Positions 1 to 9,768 of a stretch of DNA of 64,000 nucleotides are shown here, piece by piece. Origin of the DNA: Streptomyces camelliae. Its GTDB lineage: Bacteria > Actinomycetota > Actinomycetes > Streptomycetales > Streptomycetaceae. Position 1 is the first letter of the stretch. Every line of letters begins with the position of its first letter. Location: the NCBI RefSeq assembly GCF_027625935.1, contig NZ_CP115300.1:5704001-5768000 (forward strand). The letters run 5' to 3'. Position numbers and translations under genes: made by a program. The notes beneath the pieces were generated by a model that made no database searches, was not told where the DNA came from, and saw only the letters and a program-made list of their open reading frames with translations.

Positions 1-594
1 CTAGCCGCTCACCACCGGCTTACCGGTCAGCTCCACTCCCGCCTCCCGCAGCTCTTCCAGTGCCCGTTCCGTCGTCTCCGCCGCCACCCCCGCCGTGAGG
101 TCCAGCAGGACCTGGGTGCGGAAGCCCTCGCGGACGGCGTCCAGGGCGGTGGCGCGTACGCAGTGGTCGGTGGCTATGCCGACCACGTCGACCTCGTCGA
201 TGCGGCGGTCGTGGAGCCAGTCGGCCAGGGAGACGTCGTTCTCGTCCTTGCCCTCGAAGCCGCTGTAGGCCGCCGAGTAGGCGCCCTTGTCGAAGACCGC
301 GTCGATCGCGCCGGAGGCGACGGCCGGGGCGAAGTTGGGGTGGAAGCCGACGCCCTCCGTGCCCGCGACACAGTGTGCGGGCCAGGAGTGGACGTAGTCG
401 GGATTGTCGGCGAAGTGGCCGCCGGGGGCGATGTGGCGGTCGCGGGTGGCGACCACGTGCCGGTATCCGGTGCCGGCCGCCTGGCCGATCAGTTCCGTGA
501 TGGCGGCGGCGACGTCGGCGCCGCCGGACACCGCGAGGCTGCCCCCTTCGCAGAAGTCGTTCTGCACATCCACGACGATCAAGGCGCGACGCAT
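1..594 (-). CDS. pncA: nicotinamidase (isochorismatase family)
   Basis: Hydrolyses nicotinamide to nicotinate and ammonia in the cytoplasmic NAD salvage pathway. The 197-residue protein opens with VVDVQNDFCEGG, which carries the catalytic Asp (D9). The mid-protein segment GGHFADNPDYVHSWPAHC supplies metal-binding Asp/His residues, FDKGAYSAAYSGF supplies the catalytic Lys, and GIATDHCVRATA supplies the nucleophilic Cys. Length is normal for bacterial PncA, and both start (594) and stop (1) lie inside the window. It lies 80 bp downstream of pncB on the same strand, so the pair probably forms a two-step salvage operon: nicotinamide to nicotinate, then to nicotinate mononucleotide. The family call is secure from the intact D-K-C triad. 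Confidence 0.95.
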   Translation of the reverse strand: MRRALIVVDVQNDFCEGGSLAVSGGADVAAAITELIGQAAGTGYRHVVATRDRHIAPGGHFADNPDYVHSWPAHCVAGTEGVGFHPNFAPAVASGAIDAVFDKGAYSAAYSGFEGKDENDVSLADWLHDRRIDEVDVVGIATDHCVRATALDAVREGFRTQVLLDLTAGVAAETTERALEELREAGVELTGKPVVSG

Positions 595-674
595 GATGGG
601 TGTCCTTCGACTATCGGCTAATCAACTGAGCCTAGTGACTTCCGGGCCCGTGCGGGAGAGGCGGACGACACCCC

Positions 675-2021
675 CTAGCTACCCGAGGGCCCGGTGACGT
701 ACTCCGTCGGAAGAACGGGTTCCCCGCGGGACAGCTGGGTGGCGGACAGGGGGAGGTTCGCGCGGGCGGCGATGTGCCGGTCCCGGGGCACGTCCAGCGG
801 CTCGCGGGCGACCACGTCCCCGCCCTTGATCAGCTCGACCAGCAGCTGCCGGTCCGCGAGCTCCGTCGGTACCGGCCCGGTGCCGACGACCTCGGCCTCG
901 GCGACCCCGTCCTCGTCCAGCCGGCGCGCCGCCCACTTGCGGCCCCCGACGGAGGCCTTGCCCCCGCTGGACTTCTTCGCGACCGGCACCAGCGGCGCCT
1001 TCGGGTCGCCGGACTCGGCGCGGGCGACCAGCTTGTAGACCATGGAGCAGGTCGGGTGCCCGGAGCCGGTGACCAGCTGGGTGCCGACACCGTAGGCGTC
1101 CACGGGGGCGGCGGCCAGGGAGGCGATCGCGTACTCGTCGAGGTCGGAGGTGACCACGATCCTGGTGTTCGTCGCGCCCAGCTCGTCCAGCTGCTGGCGC
1201 ACCCGGTGCGCGACGAGCAGCAGGTCGCCGGAGTCGATGCGGACCGCGCCCAGCTCCGGGCCGGCCACCTCCACCGCCGTACGCACGGCCTCGGCGACGT
1301 CGTAGGTGTCCACGAGCAGCGTGGTGCCCCGGCCGAGGGTCTCGACCTGGGCGCGGAAGGCGTCCCGCTCGTGGTCGTGCAGCAGCGTGAAGGCGTGGGC
1401 CGAGGTGCCGACCGTCGGGATGCCGTAGCGGAAGCCGGCCGCCAGGTCGGAGGTGGTCGCGAAGCCGCCGACGTACGCCGCGCGGGACGCGGCCACCGCC
1501 GCCAGCTCGTGGGTGCGGCGGGCGCCCATCTCGATCAGCGGGCGCTCACCGGCCGCCGAGGCCATCCGGGAGGCGGCCGCGGCGATCGCGGAGTCGTGGT
1601 TGAGGATGGAGAGGATCACCGTCTCCAGCAGCACGCACTCGGCGAAGGTGCCCTCGACGCGCATGACCGGCGAGCCGGGGAAGTAGACCTCGCCCTCGGG
1701 GTAGCCCCAGACGTCCCCGCCGAAGCGGTAGTCGGCGAGCCAGGCCAGGGTCTCCTCGTCGACGATGTTCCGCTCGCGCAGGAAGGCGAGGACGTCCGCG
1801 TCGAAGCGGAAGTTCTCCACCGCGTCCAGGACGCGTCCGGTCCCCGCCACCACGCCGTAGCGGCGCCCTTCCGGCAGCCGCCGGGTGAAGACCTCGAACA
1901 CGCTCCGCCGTTCGGCCGTACCGGCCTTCAGTGCCGCCTGGAGCATGGTCAGCTCGTACTGGTCCGTGAAGAGCGCCGTCGAGGGAACATCCACCGGCAG
2001 CCCAAGGTCCGCTGTGTTCAT
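675..2021 (-). CDS. pncB: nicotinate phosphoribosyltransferase
   Basis: Transfers phosphoribosyl from PRPP to nicotinate, giving nicotinate mononucleotide, the second step of NAD salvage. The protein of about 448 aa has the family N-terminus [16 protein letters not shown], the central [16 protein letters not shown] stretch, and the phosphate-binding region [15 protein letters not shown] with [13 protein letters not shown] place the start at 2021 ([12 protein letters not shown]), which begins just before the conserved LFTDQYE block. An upstream in-frame ATG at 2087 would add 22 residues and abut the start of clpS. No convincing Shine-Dalgarno sits directly before 2021, so the start is less certain than the function. 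It is divergent from clpS across 66 bp and is followed by pncA. Confidence 0.93.
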   Translation of the reverse strand: MNTADLGLPVDVPSTALFTDQYELTMLQAALKAGTAERRSVFEVFTRRLPEGRRYGVVAGTGRVLDAVENFRFDADVLAFLRERNIVDEETLAWLADYRFGGDVWGYPEGEVYFPGSPVMRVEGTFAECVLLETVILSILNHDSAIAAAASRMASAAGERPLIEMGARRTHELAAVAASRAAYVGGFATTSDLAAGFRYGIPTVGTSAHAFTLLHDHERDAFRAQVETLGRGTTLLVDTYDVAEAVRTAVEVAGPELGAVRIDSGDLLLVAHRVRQQLDELGATNTRIVVTSDLDEYAIASLAAAPVDAYGVGTQLVTGSGHPTCSMVYKLVARAESGDPKAPLVPVAKKSSGGKASVGGRKWAARRLDEDGVAEAEVVGTGPVPTELADRQLLVELIKGGDVVAREPLDVPRDRHIAARANLPLSATQLSRGEPVLPTEYVTGPSGS

Positions 2022-2087
2022 GGCAGGAGATGCTACACCCCTTCGCGTCAGTGTGACGATTTGTGGGGTGCGTGGCAGCATGGCCAT

Positions 2088-2396
2088 GTGACGTCACCCG
2101 CGCCCGTAGAGATCGAACGCACCGAGTCGGCGGAGGAGGTCTTCGCCGTACCCGAACCCGACGTCCCCTGGGTCACCATCGTGCACAACGACCCGGTCAA
2201 CCTCATGAGCTATGTGACGTACGTCTTCCAGTCGTACTTCGGCTACACCAAGGACAAGGCCACCAAGCTCATGCTCGACGTCCACCACAAGGGCCGGGCG
2301 GTCGTCTCCAGCGGCACCCGCGAGGAGATGGAGCGTGACGTGCAGGCGATGCACGGCTACGGCCTGTGGGCGACCCTCCAGCAGGACCGCAAGTAG
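2088..2396 (+). CDS. clpS: ATP-dependent Clp protease adaptor ClpS
   Basis: Adaptor that binds the ClpA/ClpC N-terminal domain and delivers N-degron substrates to ClpP. The product is about 102 aa with the core [17 protein letters not shown], which is the ClpS amino-terminal recognition loop (HNDP) and the most diagnostic motif. It is followed by the amphipathic [17 protein letters not shown] helix and VHHKGRAVV. The start is taken as GTG at 2088 ([10 protein letters not shown]), because the only upstream ATG (2080) runs into a stop after two codons. It is followed 29 bp later by the DUF2017 gene on the same strand, an arrangement typical of actinobacteria. Confidence 0.93.
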   Translation: MTSPAPVEIERTESAEEVFAVPEPDVPWVTIVHNDPVNLMSYVTYVFQSYFGYTKDKATKLMLDVHHKGRAVVSSGTREEMERDVQAMHGYGLWATLQQDRK

Positions 2397-2425
2397 CCAG
2401 CCGACCGCCACGCAGCGAAAAGACC

Positions 2426-3031
2426 ATGCCCGGAACCTTCGAACCGCTTCCCGGCGGCGGCGCGGCCGTCGCGCTCGACGACGTCGAGATCTCCATCATC
2501 CGGTCGCTGGCCGTCCAGCTCCTGGAGCTCATCGGGCCCGGACCCGGCGCGGACGCCCCCGGGGACCCGCTCGCCGAGCTGTTCGCCGAGGGCCCGAGCG
2601 AGCCGCCCGCCGACCCGGTGCTCAGAAGGCTCTTCCCGGACGCCTACAGCGACCCGGAGCAGGCCCCCGACTCGCCCGCCGACGCCGAGGAGCGCCGGGC
2701 CCACTCCGCCGAGTTCCGCCGCTACACCGAGAACGACCTCAGGGCCGGCAAGCGGGAGAACGCGCTCGCCGTGATCCGCACCCTCGACGCGCTCGCCCCG
2801 GTGGACGAGGGCGGGGCGGTGCTGAAGCTGGTGCCGGAGGAGTCCAGGCGGTGGCTCGGCGCCCTGAACGACCTGCGGCTCGCGATCGGCGCCCGGCTGG
2901 AGATCACCGACGAGGACGACACCGATCTGCTCTACCGGCTCCCGGACGAGGATCCGCGCAAGCCGATGGTGATGGCCTATCTGTGGCTGGGCGGGCTCCA
3001 GGAGACCCTGGTGACCACCCTTATGCCCTGA
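2426..3031 (+). CDS. DUF2017 domain protein
   Basis: A 201-aa acidic, soluble protein beginning MPGTFEPLPGGGAAVALDD. It shows the DUF2017 features IIRSLAVQLLELIG near the N-terminus, a central FRRYTENDLRAGKRENA, and the C-terminal WLGALNDLRLAIGARLEI with MAYLWLGGLQETLV. Its function is unknown. It sits directly after clpS with a 29-bp gap and is probably co-transcribed; the ClpS-DUF2017 pairing is conserved in actinobacteria, which suggests a link to Clp proteolysis (inference). The ATG at 2426 was chosen because upstream in-frame sequence reads through the clpS 3' end without family character. Confidence 0.85.
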   Translation: MPGTFEPLPGGGAAVALDDVEISIIRSLAVQLLELIGPGPGADAPGDPLAELFAEGPSEPPADPVLRRLFPDAYSDPEQAPDSPADAEERRAHSAEFRRYTENDLRAGKRENALAVIRTLDALAPVDEGGAVLKLVPEESRRWLGALNDLRLAIGARLEITDEDDTDLLYRLPDEDPRKPMVMAYLWLGGLQETLVTTLMP

Positions 3032-3351
3032 TTCGGGTAGACGAGTGTTCGCTCAGCGGACGCTCAAATCCGGATAACGATCCCGTCACCATTACGGCCG
3101 GTTTTGCCGCATTCGAGCGTTCTTTGTCCCCTTTTTCCTGTGCGATGCGCCACAACGCGCCCCTGTGATCAATATTGCGGCCGTGATAAATCTTCACGAC
3201 CGCCCGGCTGAGACCACCCATGTCCGGCCGGGTGCGCCACCGAGCCGACGACCGTCGGCCAGGCAACAGCTCCATCAATCCGGGGGGATCGAAACCCGAT
3301 CCGAGGCCGAGATAAGGCCCGGGTCGGCATGGAGAAAGGCGCACCAATCAC
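3032..3351 (+). promoter_or_regulatory. 320-bp structured leader of the permease gene
   Basis: This gene-free interval precedes the amino-acid permease. It contains an AT-richer stretch around 3160-3195 that may hold a promoter. Two strong hairpins follow: GCCGAC at 3244-3249 pairs with GTCGGC at 3254-3259, and GGATCG at 3286-3291 pairs with CGATCC at 3297-3302. The ribosome-binding site GGAGAAAGG lies at about 3330-3338. The spacing would fit a long regulated 5' UTR, but I could not match it to a riboswitch class by eye. Confidence 0.4.
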
Positions 3352-4782
3352 ATGACCTCAGCGCAGGTCGACCAGCATCGCGACGGCAACGAGGCCGTGG
3401 GCGACGGCGAGAGCGGCGAGGGGTATCAGCGCGGGCTCGGCGCCCGGCAGATCCAGATGATCGCCATCGGCGGTGCCATCGGCACCGGCCTCTTCCTCGG
3501 CGCGGGCAAGGGCATTTCCAAGGCCGGCCCCAGCCTGATCCTGGCCTACGCCGTCGCGGGTCTCGTCATCTTCCTGATCATGCGGGCGCTCGGCGAGCTG
3601 CTGATGTACCGCCCGGTGTCGGGTTCGTTCTCGGAGTACGCGCGCGAGTTCATCGGCCCCTTCGCGGGCTTCGTCACCGGCTGGACGTACTGGCTGTTCT
3701 GGGTGGTCACCGGCATCACCGAGGTCACGGCCGCGGCCGCCTACATGACGTACTGGTTCGACATCCCGCAGTGGGTCTCGGCTCTGATCTTCACCATCGT
3801 GCTGTACGGCGCCAACCTGATCTCCGTGAAGCTCTTCGGCGAGCTGGAGTTCTGGTTCTCCATGGTCAAGGTCACCGCGATCATCGGCATGATCCTGATC
3901 TGCGCCGGCATCCTCACCGTCGGCTTCTCCGACGCGGGCAAGACCGCCTCCGTGAGCCACCTGTGGAGCGACGGCGGCTTCTTCCCGCACGGCGTCGGCA
4001 ACACCCTGATGACCCTGCAGATGGTCATGTTCGCCTTCCTCGCCGTCGAGCTGGTCGGCGTGACCGCCGGCGAGTCCAAGGACCCGAAGAAGGTCCTGCC
4101 GAAGGCGATCAACACCGTGCCGTGGCGCATCGCCGTCTTCTACGTCGGCGCGCTGATCATGATCCTGTCGGTCGTCCCGTGGACCGAGTTCCACCCGGGC
4201 GTGAGCCCCTTCGTGGCCGCCTTCCAGAAGATGGGCCTGTCCGTCGGCGCCGGCATCGTGAACTTCGTCGTCCTCACGGCCGCGCTGTCCTCCTGCAACT
4301 CCGGCATGTACTCCACCGGCCGCATGCTGCGCGACCTGGCCCTCAACAGCCAGGGCCCGAAGGTCTTCACCAAGCTGACGCCGAGCGGCACCCCGCTCGT
4401 CGGCACGACGTTCTCCGCCGCGCTGATGCTCGTCGGCGTCTGGATCAACTACCAGTGGCCGGGCAAGGCGTTCGACTACGTCGTCTCCTTCGCGACCATC
4501 TCCGGCATGTGGGCCTGGATCGTCATCCTGGTCTGCCAGATCCGCTACCGGATGAAGGCCGACCGGGGCGAGCTGCCGCAGAGCGAGTTCCGCGCGCCGG
4601 GCGCCCCGTACACGAGCATCGTCGCACTGGCGTTCATCTTCATGGTGATCGTGCTCATGGGCATCGACAAGGACGCCCGGGTGTCGCTTTACTGTGCTCC
4701 GCTGTGGGCCGCGATCCTCGGTGTCTCCTACTGGGCGCTCAAGCGCCGCAACCCGGACGCCGCGGCCTTCGCCAGGCGCTGA
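3352..4782 (+). CDS. APC-superfamily amino-acid permease
   Basis: Inner-membrane proton-coupled amino-acid transporter of 476 aa, with about twelve hydrophobic segments. The first transmembrane segment carries GLGARQIQMIAIGGAIGTGL, the signature of the AAT family (GabP, LysP, AroP, CycA relatives); GELLMYRPVSGSFSEYA follows and also matches that family. The hydrophilic N-terminus (about 30 aa, acidic) and the C-terminus ending in ALKRRNPDAAAFARR face the cytoplasm. The substrate cannot be read from the sequence; amino acids of the D-Ala/D-Ser/Gly or GABA type are usual. A long structured leader precedes it and a strong hairpin follows at 4861-4893, so it is probably monocistronic. Confidence 0.9.
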   Translation: MTSAQVDQHRDGNEAVGDGESGEGYQRGLGARQIQMIAIGGAIGTGLFLGAGKGISKAGPSLILAYAVAGLVIFLIMRALGELLMYRPVSGSFSEYAREFIGPFAGFVTGWTYWLFWVVTGITEVTAAAAYMTYWFDIPQWVSALIFTIVLYGANLISVKLFGELEFWFSMVKVTAIIGMILICAGILTVGFSDAGKTASVSHLWSDGGFFPHGVGNTLMTLQMVMFAFLAVELVGVTAGESKDPKKVLPKAINTVPWRIAVFYVGALIMILSVVPWTEFHPGVSPFVAAFQKMGLSVGAGIVNFVVLTAALSSCNSGMYSTGRMLRDLALNSQGPKVFTKLTPSGTPLVGTTFSAALMLVGVWINYQWPGKAFDYVVSFATISGMWAWIVILVCQIRYRMKADRGELPQSEFRAPGAPYTSIVALAFIFMVIVLMGIDKDARVSLYCAPLWAAILGVSYWALKRRNPDAAAFARR

Positions 4783-4860
4783 CCACCGGAAGGGACGTCC
4801 GGCCGGCGGGAGCTCTCGTGGCGCCCCCGCCGGCAGCCGCTCAGGACGTCCAGCATGTGG

Positions 4861-4893
4861 GCCGTCCCGTACCAACCCTCGGTACGGGACGGC
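4861..4893 (+). terminator. hairpin terminator after the permease gene
   Basis: A perfect 13-bp inverted repeat, GCCGTCCCGTACC at 4861-4873 with GGTACGGGACGGC at 4881-4893, has a 7-nt loop. It lies between the permease stop and the JAMM protease start. Confidence 0.85.
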
Positions 4894-4915
4894 CCCTCTG
4901 CTTATCCTGGCGGGC

Positions 4916-5338
4916 ATGCTGACCATCACCCAGGCCCTCTACGACCAGATCGTCGCCCACGCGCGCAAGGACCACCCCGACGAGGCGTGCGGCATGGTCG
5001 CCGGCCCGGTGGGTGCCGGCCGCCCCGAGCGGTTCATCCCGATGCTCAACGCGGCCCGCTCGCCCACCTTCTACGAGTTCGACTCGCAGGACCTGCTCAA
5101 GCTCTACCGTGAGCTGGACGACCGCGACGAGGAGCCGGTGATCATCTACCACTCCCACACCGCGACCGAGGCCTATCCCTCGCGCACCGACATCTCCTAC
5201 GCCAACGAGCCCGGCGCTCACTACGTCCTTGTCTCCACCGCCGACACCGACGGCCTCGGCGAGTTCCAGTTCCGTTCGTTCCGGATCCTGGACGGAGCGG
5301 TCACGGAAGAGGAGGTCAAGGTCGTGGAGACGTACTGA
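4916..5338 (+). CDS. mec: JAMM/MPN+ metalloprotease (Mec family, CysO-cysteine peptidase type)
   Basis: Zinc isopeptidase-like enzyme that, in the mycobacterial CysO-CysM pathway, releases cysteine from the CysO-cysteine adduct. The 140-aa protein has the JAMM signature HSHTATEAYPSRTD (H-x-H-x7-S-x2-D), with the upstream Glu in HPDEACGMVAG. The ATG at 4916 directly precedes the typical N-terminus MLTITQALYDQIVAHA. It lies just after a terminator and before the sulfur-carrier and CysM genes on the same strand, with a 162-bp gap to the carrier. That context strongly supports a role in carrier-based cysteine synthesis. It may also trim the carrier's two extra C-terminal residues (see the sulfur-carrier gene at 5501). 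Confidence 0.92.
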   Translation: MLTITQALYDQIVAHARKDHPDEACGMVAGPVGAGRPERFIPMLNAARSPTFYEFDSQDLLKLYRELDDRDEEPVIIYHSHTATEAYPSRTDISYANEPGAHYVLVSTADTDGLGEFQFRSFRILDGAVTEEEVKVVETY

Positions 5339-5417
5339 TCTCACTTCGTGGTCGAAATCCATCCGGCATGTGGGATCACATTCCGGTCCCCGGACCGGGA
5401 ATCGATACGATGAGCCC

Positions 5418-5450
5418 ATGGTTCTGACTGTGGTGCGCGCTGACAGCTGA
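5418..5450 (+). CDS. possible 10-codon leader peptide upstream of cysO
   Basis: An ATG at 5418 opens a 10-codon ORF (MVLTVVRADS) ending in TGA 50 bp before cysO. There is no cysteine run as in the known cysteine-attenuation leaders, and the Shine-Dalgarno is weak. It is listed only because short leader ORFs are common ahead of sulfur genes in actinobacteria and this one fills an otherwise empty 160-bp leader. Confidence 0.3.
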   Translation: MVLTVVRADS

Positions 5451-5500
5451 CGTACCGCGCCCGCTGCCCCGACGACACCTTCCGACAGGAGCCCGCAACC

Positions 5501-5779
5501 ATGGCCATCGAGGTCCGCATCCCGACCATCCTCCGCACGTACACCGACGGTGAGAAGGCGGTGGAGGGCAAGGGGAACACCCTCGCCGAGCTGTTCGCCG
5601 ACCTGGAGACCCGGCATGCGGGCATCCAGGCCCGCATTGTGGACAACGGCCAGCTGCGCCGCTTCGTCAACGTGTACCTGAACGACGAGGACGTCCGCTT
5701 CGTCAAGGGCATCGACACCGAGCTGTCCGACGGCGACACCGTGACGATCCTGCCGGCGGTCGCCGGCGGTATGGCCTGA
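5501..5779 (+). CDS. cysO: ubiquitin-like sulfur carrier protein (MoaD/ThiS family, CysO type)
   Basis: Small beta-grasp sulfur carrier (92 aa) whose C-terminal Gly-Gly is thiocarboxylated and donates sulfur to O-phosphoserine or a related acceptor via CysM. It begins MAIEVRIPTILRTYTDGEKA and contains FVNVYLNDEDVRFV and DGDTVTILPAVAGG. The protein ends GGMA rather than GG, so two residues follow the expected terminal diglycine. The JAMM protease encoded upstream is a natural candidate to remove them, as QbsD does for QbsE in Pseudomonas (established example). A clear Shine-Dalgarno (ACAGGAG) precedes the ATG. cysM begins 17 bp downstream, so the two are co-transcribed. Confidence 0.93.
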   Translation: MAIEVRIPTILRTYTDGEKAVEGKGNTLAELFADLETRHAGIQARIVDNGQLRRFVNVYLNDEDVRFVKGIDTELSDGDTVTILPAVAGGMA

Positions 5780-5790
5780 CAGGCCGCTGA

Positions 5791-6747
<957 letters not shown>

Positions 6748-6799
6748 CTCAATAGCACGTCACGCGTAACACCGCATTAACACGCATCAAGCGGTCACC

Positions 6800-6821
6800 A
6801 GCCCCCTCCTATGAGGGGGCT
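6800..6821 (+). terminator. hairpin terminator after cysM
   Basis: AGCCCCCTC at 6800-6808 pairs with GAGGGGGCT at 6813-6821 across a 4-nt loop, 53 bp after the cysM stop. Confidence 0.85.
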
Positions 6822-6902
6822 AAGCCATTCCTATGGCAAGGCAAAGAAATTCTTTCACCACTGCCCGTGGTGTCGAGGCCAGAGCTACCGTCCTCCCGCA
6901 CC

Positions 6903-6935
6903 CTGTCATGTCACGCTCACCAGGCGTCATGACAG
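6903..6935. promoter_or_regulatory. inverted repeat upstream of the S53 peptidase gene
   Basis: CTGTCATG (6903-6910) and CATGACAG (6928-6935) form a perfect 8-bp inverted repeat. Two further GTCATG hexamers fall within about 45 bp. It lies about 110 bp before the peptidase start, so it could be an operator; no regulator is identifiable. Confidence 0.4.
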
Positions 6936-7043
6936 GTGCCTGAGAGTGTCATGCTCATGACTGCGCGGTTCTGCCGCCGCTACGCGCGTCACGGGCCTGC
7001 CAATCCAGTGCGAATCCCCACTTCTAACCGGAGGCAGTACCCC

Positions 7044-9122
7044 ATGCGTGAGTCACGCCCGAGCAGCCGGAGACGCAGTCTGCGAAGACTCGTCGCCGTC
7101 GCCTTCCCCGCCCTCGCCCTCACCGTCGCCGGCTTCACCGCCGCACCGACGGCCGGGGCGGCCCAGGCGGCCACCGCTCCCGCGCCCCACACCTCCAAGG
7201 TGACGCAGAACAGCAAGGCCCTGACCGACCCGAAGCGGCAGACGTTCCACACCACCGGCAAGGCCGGCCAGAAGGTGCCGACCCAGCACCTGTGCGCCAC
7301 CGCCAAGCCCGGCCAGGCGTCCTGCTTCGCCCAGCGCCGCACCGACATCAAGCAGCGGCTGGCCGCGGCCCTCGCCGCCGCCACCCCCTCCGGCCTCTCC
7401 CCGGCCAACCTGCACAGCGCCTACAACCTGCCCACCACGGGCGGCAGCGGCCTGACCGTCGCCATCGTCGACGCCTACAACGACCCCAACGCCGAGTCGG
7501 ACCTGGCCACTTACCGCTCCACCTACGGCCTGTCCGCCTGCACCAAGGCCAACGGCTGCTTCAAGCAGGTCAGCCAGACCGGCTCCACCACCTCGCTGCC
7601 GACCAACGACACCGGCTGGGCCGGTGAAGAGATGCTCGACATCGACATGGTCAGCGCGGTCTGCCCGAACTGCAACATCGACCTGGTCGAGGCCAACTCC
7701 GCGAACGACACCGACCTCGGCATCGCCGAGAACGAGGCCGTCGCGCTCGGCGCCAAGTTCATCTCCAACAGCTGGGGCGGCTCGGAGTCCTCCACCCAGA
7801 CCAGCGAGGACACCCAGTACTTCAAGCACCCGGGCGTCGCGATCACCGTCTCCGCGGGTGACTCCGCCTACGGCGCCGAGTACCCGGCGACCTCCCAGTA
7901 CGTGACCGCCGTCGGCGGCACCGCGCTCACCACCGCCTCCAACTCCCGCGGCTGGAGCGAGTCGGTGTGGAACACCAGCTCCACCGAGGGCACCGGCTCC
8001 GGCTGCTCGGCGTACGACCCGAAGCCGAGCTGGCAGACCGACACCGGCTGCTCGAACCGTATGGAGGCCGACGTCTCCGCGGTCGCCGACCCGGCCACCG
8101 GCGTGGCGGTCTACGACACCTACGGCGGCTCCGGCTGGGGCGTCGTCGGCGGCACCAGCGCCTCCTCGCCGATCATCGCGAGCGTCTACGCCCTCGCGGG
8201 CACCCCGGGCTCCAGCGACTACCCGGCGAAGTACCCGTACGCCCACACGAGCAACCTGTACGACGTGACCAGCGGCTCCAACGGCTCCTGCTCCCCCTCG
8301 TACTTCTGCACCGCCCGCACCGGCTACGACGGCCCGACCGGCTGGGGCACCCCGAACGGCACCGCCGCCTTCACCTCCGGTGGCAGCACCGGTGGCAACA
8401 CGGTGACCGTCACCAACCCCGGCAGCCAGTCCACCACCACGGGCGGCTCGGCCAGCCTCCAGATCAAGGCCTCCGACAGCGGCAGCGCCTCGCTCACCTA
8501 CAGCGCCTCCGGCCTGCCCACCGGCCTGTCGATCAACAGCTCCACAGGCCTGATCTCCGGCACCGCGTCCACCGCGGGCACCTACCAGGTCACCGTCACC
8601 GCGACCGACTCCACCGGCGCGACCGGCTCGACCTCCTTCACCTGGACCGTCTCCTCCTCCGGCGGCGGCACCTGCACCTCCGCCCAGCTGCTGTCGAACC
8701 CGGGCTTCGAGTCCGGCAACACGGCCTGGACCGCGTCCAGCGGGGTCATCACCAACGACACCGGTGAGGCGGCCCACAGCGGCTCGTACTACGCCTGGCT
8801 CGACGGCTACGGCTCCAGCCACACCGACACGCTGTCCCAGTCGGTGACCATCCCGGCCGGCTGCAAGGCGAGCTTCACCTTCTACCTGCACATCGACACC
8901 GCCGAGACCGGCAGCACCGCCTACGACAAGCTGACGGTCAGCGCGGGCTCCACGACCCTGGCGACGTACTCGAACGTCAACGCGGCCTCGGGCTACGTGC
9001 AGAAGACCTTCGACCTGTCCTCGTTCGCGGGGCAGACGGTCACCCTGAAGTTCAGCGGGGTGGAGGACTCCTCCCAGCAGACCAGCTTCGTCGTGGACGA
9101 CACGGCCGTGACGACCAGCTGA
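7044..9122 (+). CDS. secreted S53 (sedolisin-type) serine peptidase with C-terminal accessory domains
   Basis: Extracellular pepstatin-insensitive acid peptidase of about 692 aa. The ATG at 7044 has a good Shine-Dalgarno (GGAGGCAG); upstream in-frame Met codons lack one. A Tat/Sec-like signal follows: arginine-rich [14 protein letters not shown], a hydrophobic core, then ALA-rich cleavage around GAAQA. Catalytic residues are seen in [13 protein letters not shown] (Glu/Asp) and [18 protein letters not shown] (nucleophile Ser). The oxyanion Asp probably lies in [12 protein letters not shown], and the Ca-binding end in [13 protein letters not shown]. After residue about 455 come a He_PIG/Ig-like domain ([19 protein letters not shown]) and a C-terminal jelly-roll carbohydrate-binding-like domain. 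A terminator follows at 9143-9181. Confidence 0.9.
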   Translation: MRESRPSSRRRSLRRLVAVAFPALALTVAGFTAAPTAGAAQAATAPAPHTSKVTQNSKALTDPKRQTFHTTGKAGQKVPTQHLCATAKPGQASCFAQRRTDIKQRLAAALAAATPSGLSPANLHSAYNLPTTGGSGLTVAIVDAYNDPNAESDLATYRSTYGLSACTKANGCFKQVSQTGSTTSLPTNDTGWAGEEMLDIDMVSAVCPNCNIDLVEANSANDTDLGIAENEAVALGAKFISNSWGGSESSTQTSEDTQYFKHPGVAITVSAGDSAYGAEYPATSQYVTAVGGTALTTASNSRGWSESVWNTSSTEGTGSGCSAYDPKPSWQTDTGCSNRMEADVSAVADPATGVAVYDTYGGSGWGVVGGTSASSPIIASVYALAGTPGSSDYPAKYPYAHTSNLYDVTSGSNGSCSPSYFCTARTGYDGPTGWGTPNGTAAFTSGGSTGGNTVTVTNPGSQSTTTGGSASLQIKASDSGSASLTYSASGLPTGLSINSSTGLISGTASTAGTYQVTVTATDSTGATGSTSFTWTVSSSGGGTCTSAQLLSNPGFESGNTAWTASSGVITNDTGEAAHSGSYYAWLDGYGSSHTDTLSQSVTIPAGCKASFTFYLHIDTAETGSTAYDKLTVSAGSTTLATYSNVNAASGYVQKTFDLSSFAGQTVTLKFSGVEDSSQQTSFVVDDTAVTTS

Positions 9123-9142
9123 TCCCTTGCAGTGAACCCTGT

Positions 9143-9181
9143 GATCCCGCACGCGGAAGGAAACACTCCGCGTGCGGGATC
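9143..9181 (+). terminator. hairpin terminator after the S53 peptidase gene
   Basis: GATCCCGCACGCGGA (9143-9157) and TCCGCGTGCGGGATC (9167-9181) form a perfect 15-bp stem with a 9-nt loop, 20 bp past the stop. Confidence 0.9.
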
Positions 9182-9256
9182 CGTTCGTCGTGCTGGTACG
9201 TCTCATCTGCACCAGGCGGCCGACTCCCCACGGCCACGGCAGAAAGGCGAACCCCC

Positions 9257-9733
9257 ATGCGTCGTAGCACGACGTCCCTCGCGGCCCTCGCGGGCGCGGT
9301 GCTGCTGCTCGCCGGTTGCGGCTCCAAGAGCGGCTCGGGCACACACCCCGGAAGCGCCGGCCAGGTCTCACCGCCGGCACCCTCGGCCTCGGCTTCGGCT
9401 TCGGCCCCGGGAGGCTGTCCCGCCACGGTGGAGCTGAAGGCCGCCGACACCGGCCGCACGGTCTGTGTGGCCAAGGGCGGCGAGGTCCGGCTGACCCTGG
9501 ACGGCACCAAGTCCCGCCCCTGGAAGCCGGTCATGGCCAGCGGCACCGCTCTGAAGGGCATCAACGCGGGCTTCGTCGTCCAGCCCGGCAACGCGACGGC
9601 CGCCTACCAGGCGGTGGCCACCGGCACCGAGAAGCTGACGTCCTCACGCCCCCTGTGCGCGAAGCCGACGAAACCGGGCGGGGTGTCGTGCATGGGCATC
9701 CAGGAGTGGACGGTGACGGTGACCGTGAAGTAG
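9257..9733 (+). CDS. small secreted lipoprotein of unknown function
   Basis: A 158-aa protein with a type II signal: MRRSTTSLAALAGAVLLLAG followed by the lipobox Cys (LLAGC). A Ser/Ala/Pro-rich linker precedes a compact domain of about 100 aa. This domain has four cysteines (GGCPATVELKAADTGRTVC and LCAKPTKPGGVSCM), probably two disulfides, so it folds outside the membrane. I do not recognise the domain. A Shine-Dalgarno (GAAAGGCGAA) precedes the ATG. The last codons fall in a three-copy 15-bp tandem repeat (9719-9763). Confidence 0.85.
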   Translation: MRRSTTSLAALAGAVLLLAGCGSKSGSGTHPGSAGQVSPPAPSASASASAPGGCPATVELKAADTGRTVCVAKGGEVRLTLDGTKSRPWKPVMASGTALKGINAGFVVQPGNATAAYQAVATGTEKLTSSRPLCAKPTKPGGVSCMGIQEWTVTVTVK

Positions 9734-9763
9734 GTGACCGCCAAGTAGGTGACCGCGAAGTAG
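9719..9763 (+). repeat. three-copy 15-bp tandem repeat across a stop codon
   Basis: Units GTGACCGTGAAGTAG, GTGACCGCCAAGTAG and GTGACCGCGAAGTAG run head to tail. The first contains the lipoprotein stop codon; each later unit ends in another in-frame TAG. Confidence 0.95.
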
Positions 9764-9768
9764 GTTTT

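Noticed and set aside
774..2090. Long plus-strand frame continuing into clpS
   Set aside because: Antisense of pncB; ClpS homology starts only at the GTG at 2088.
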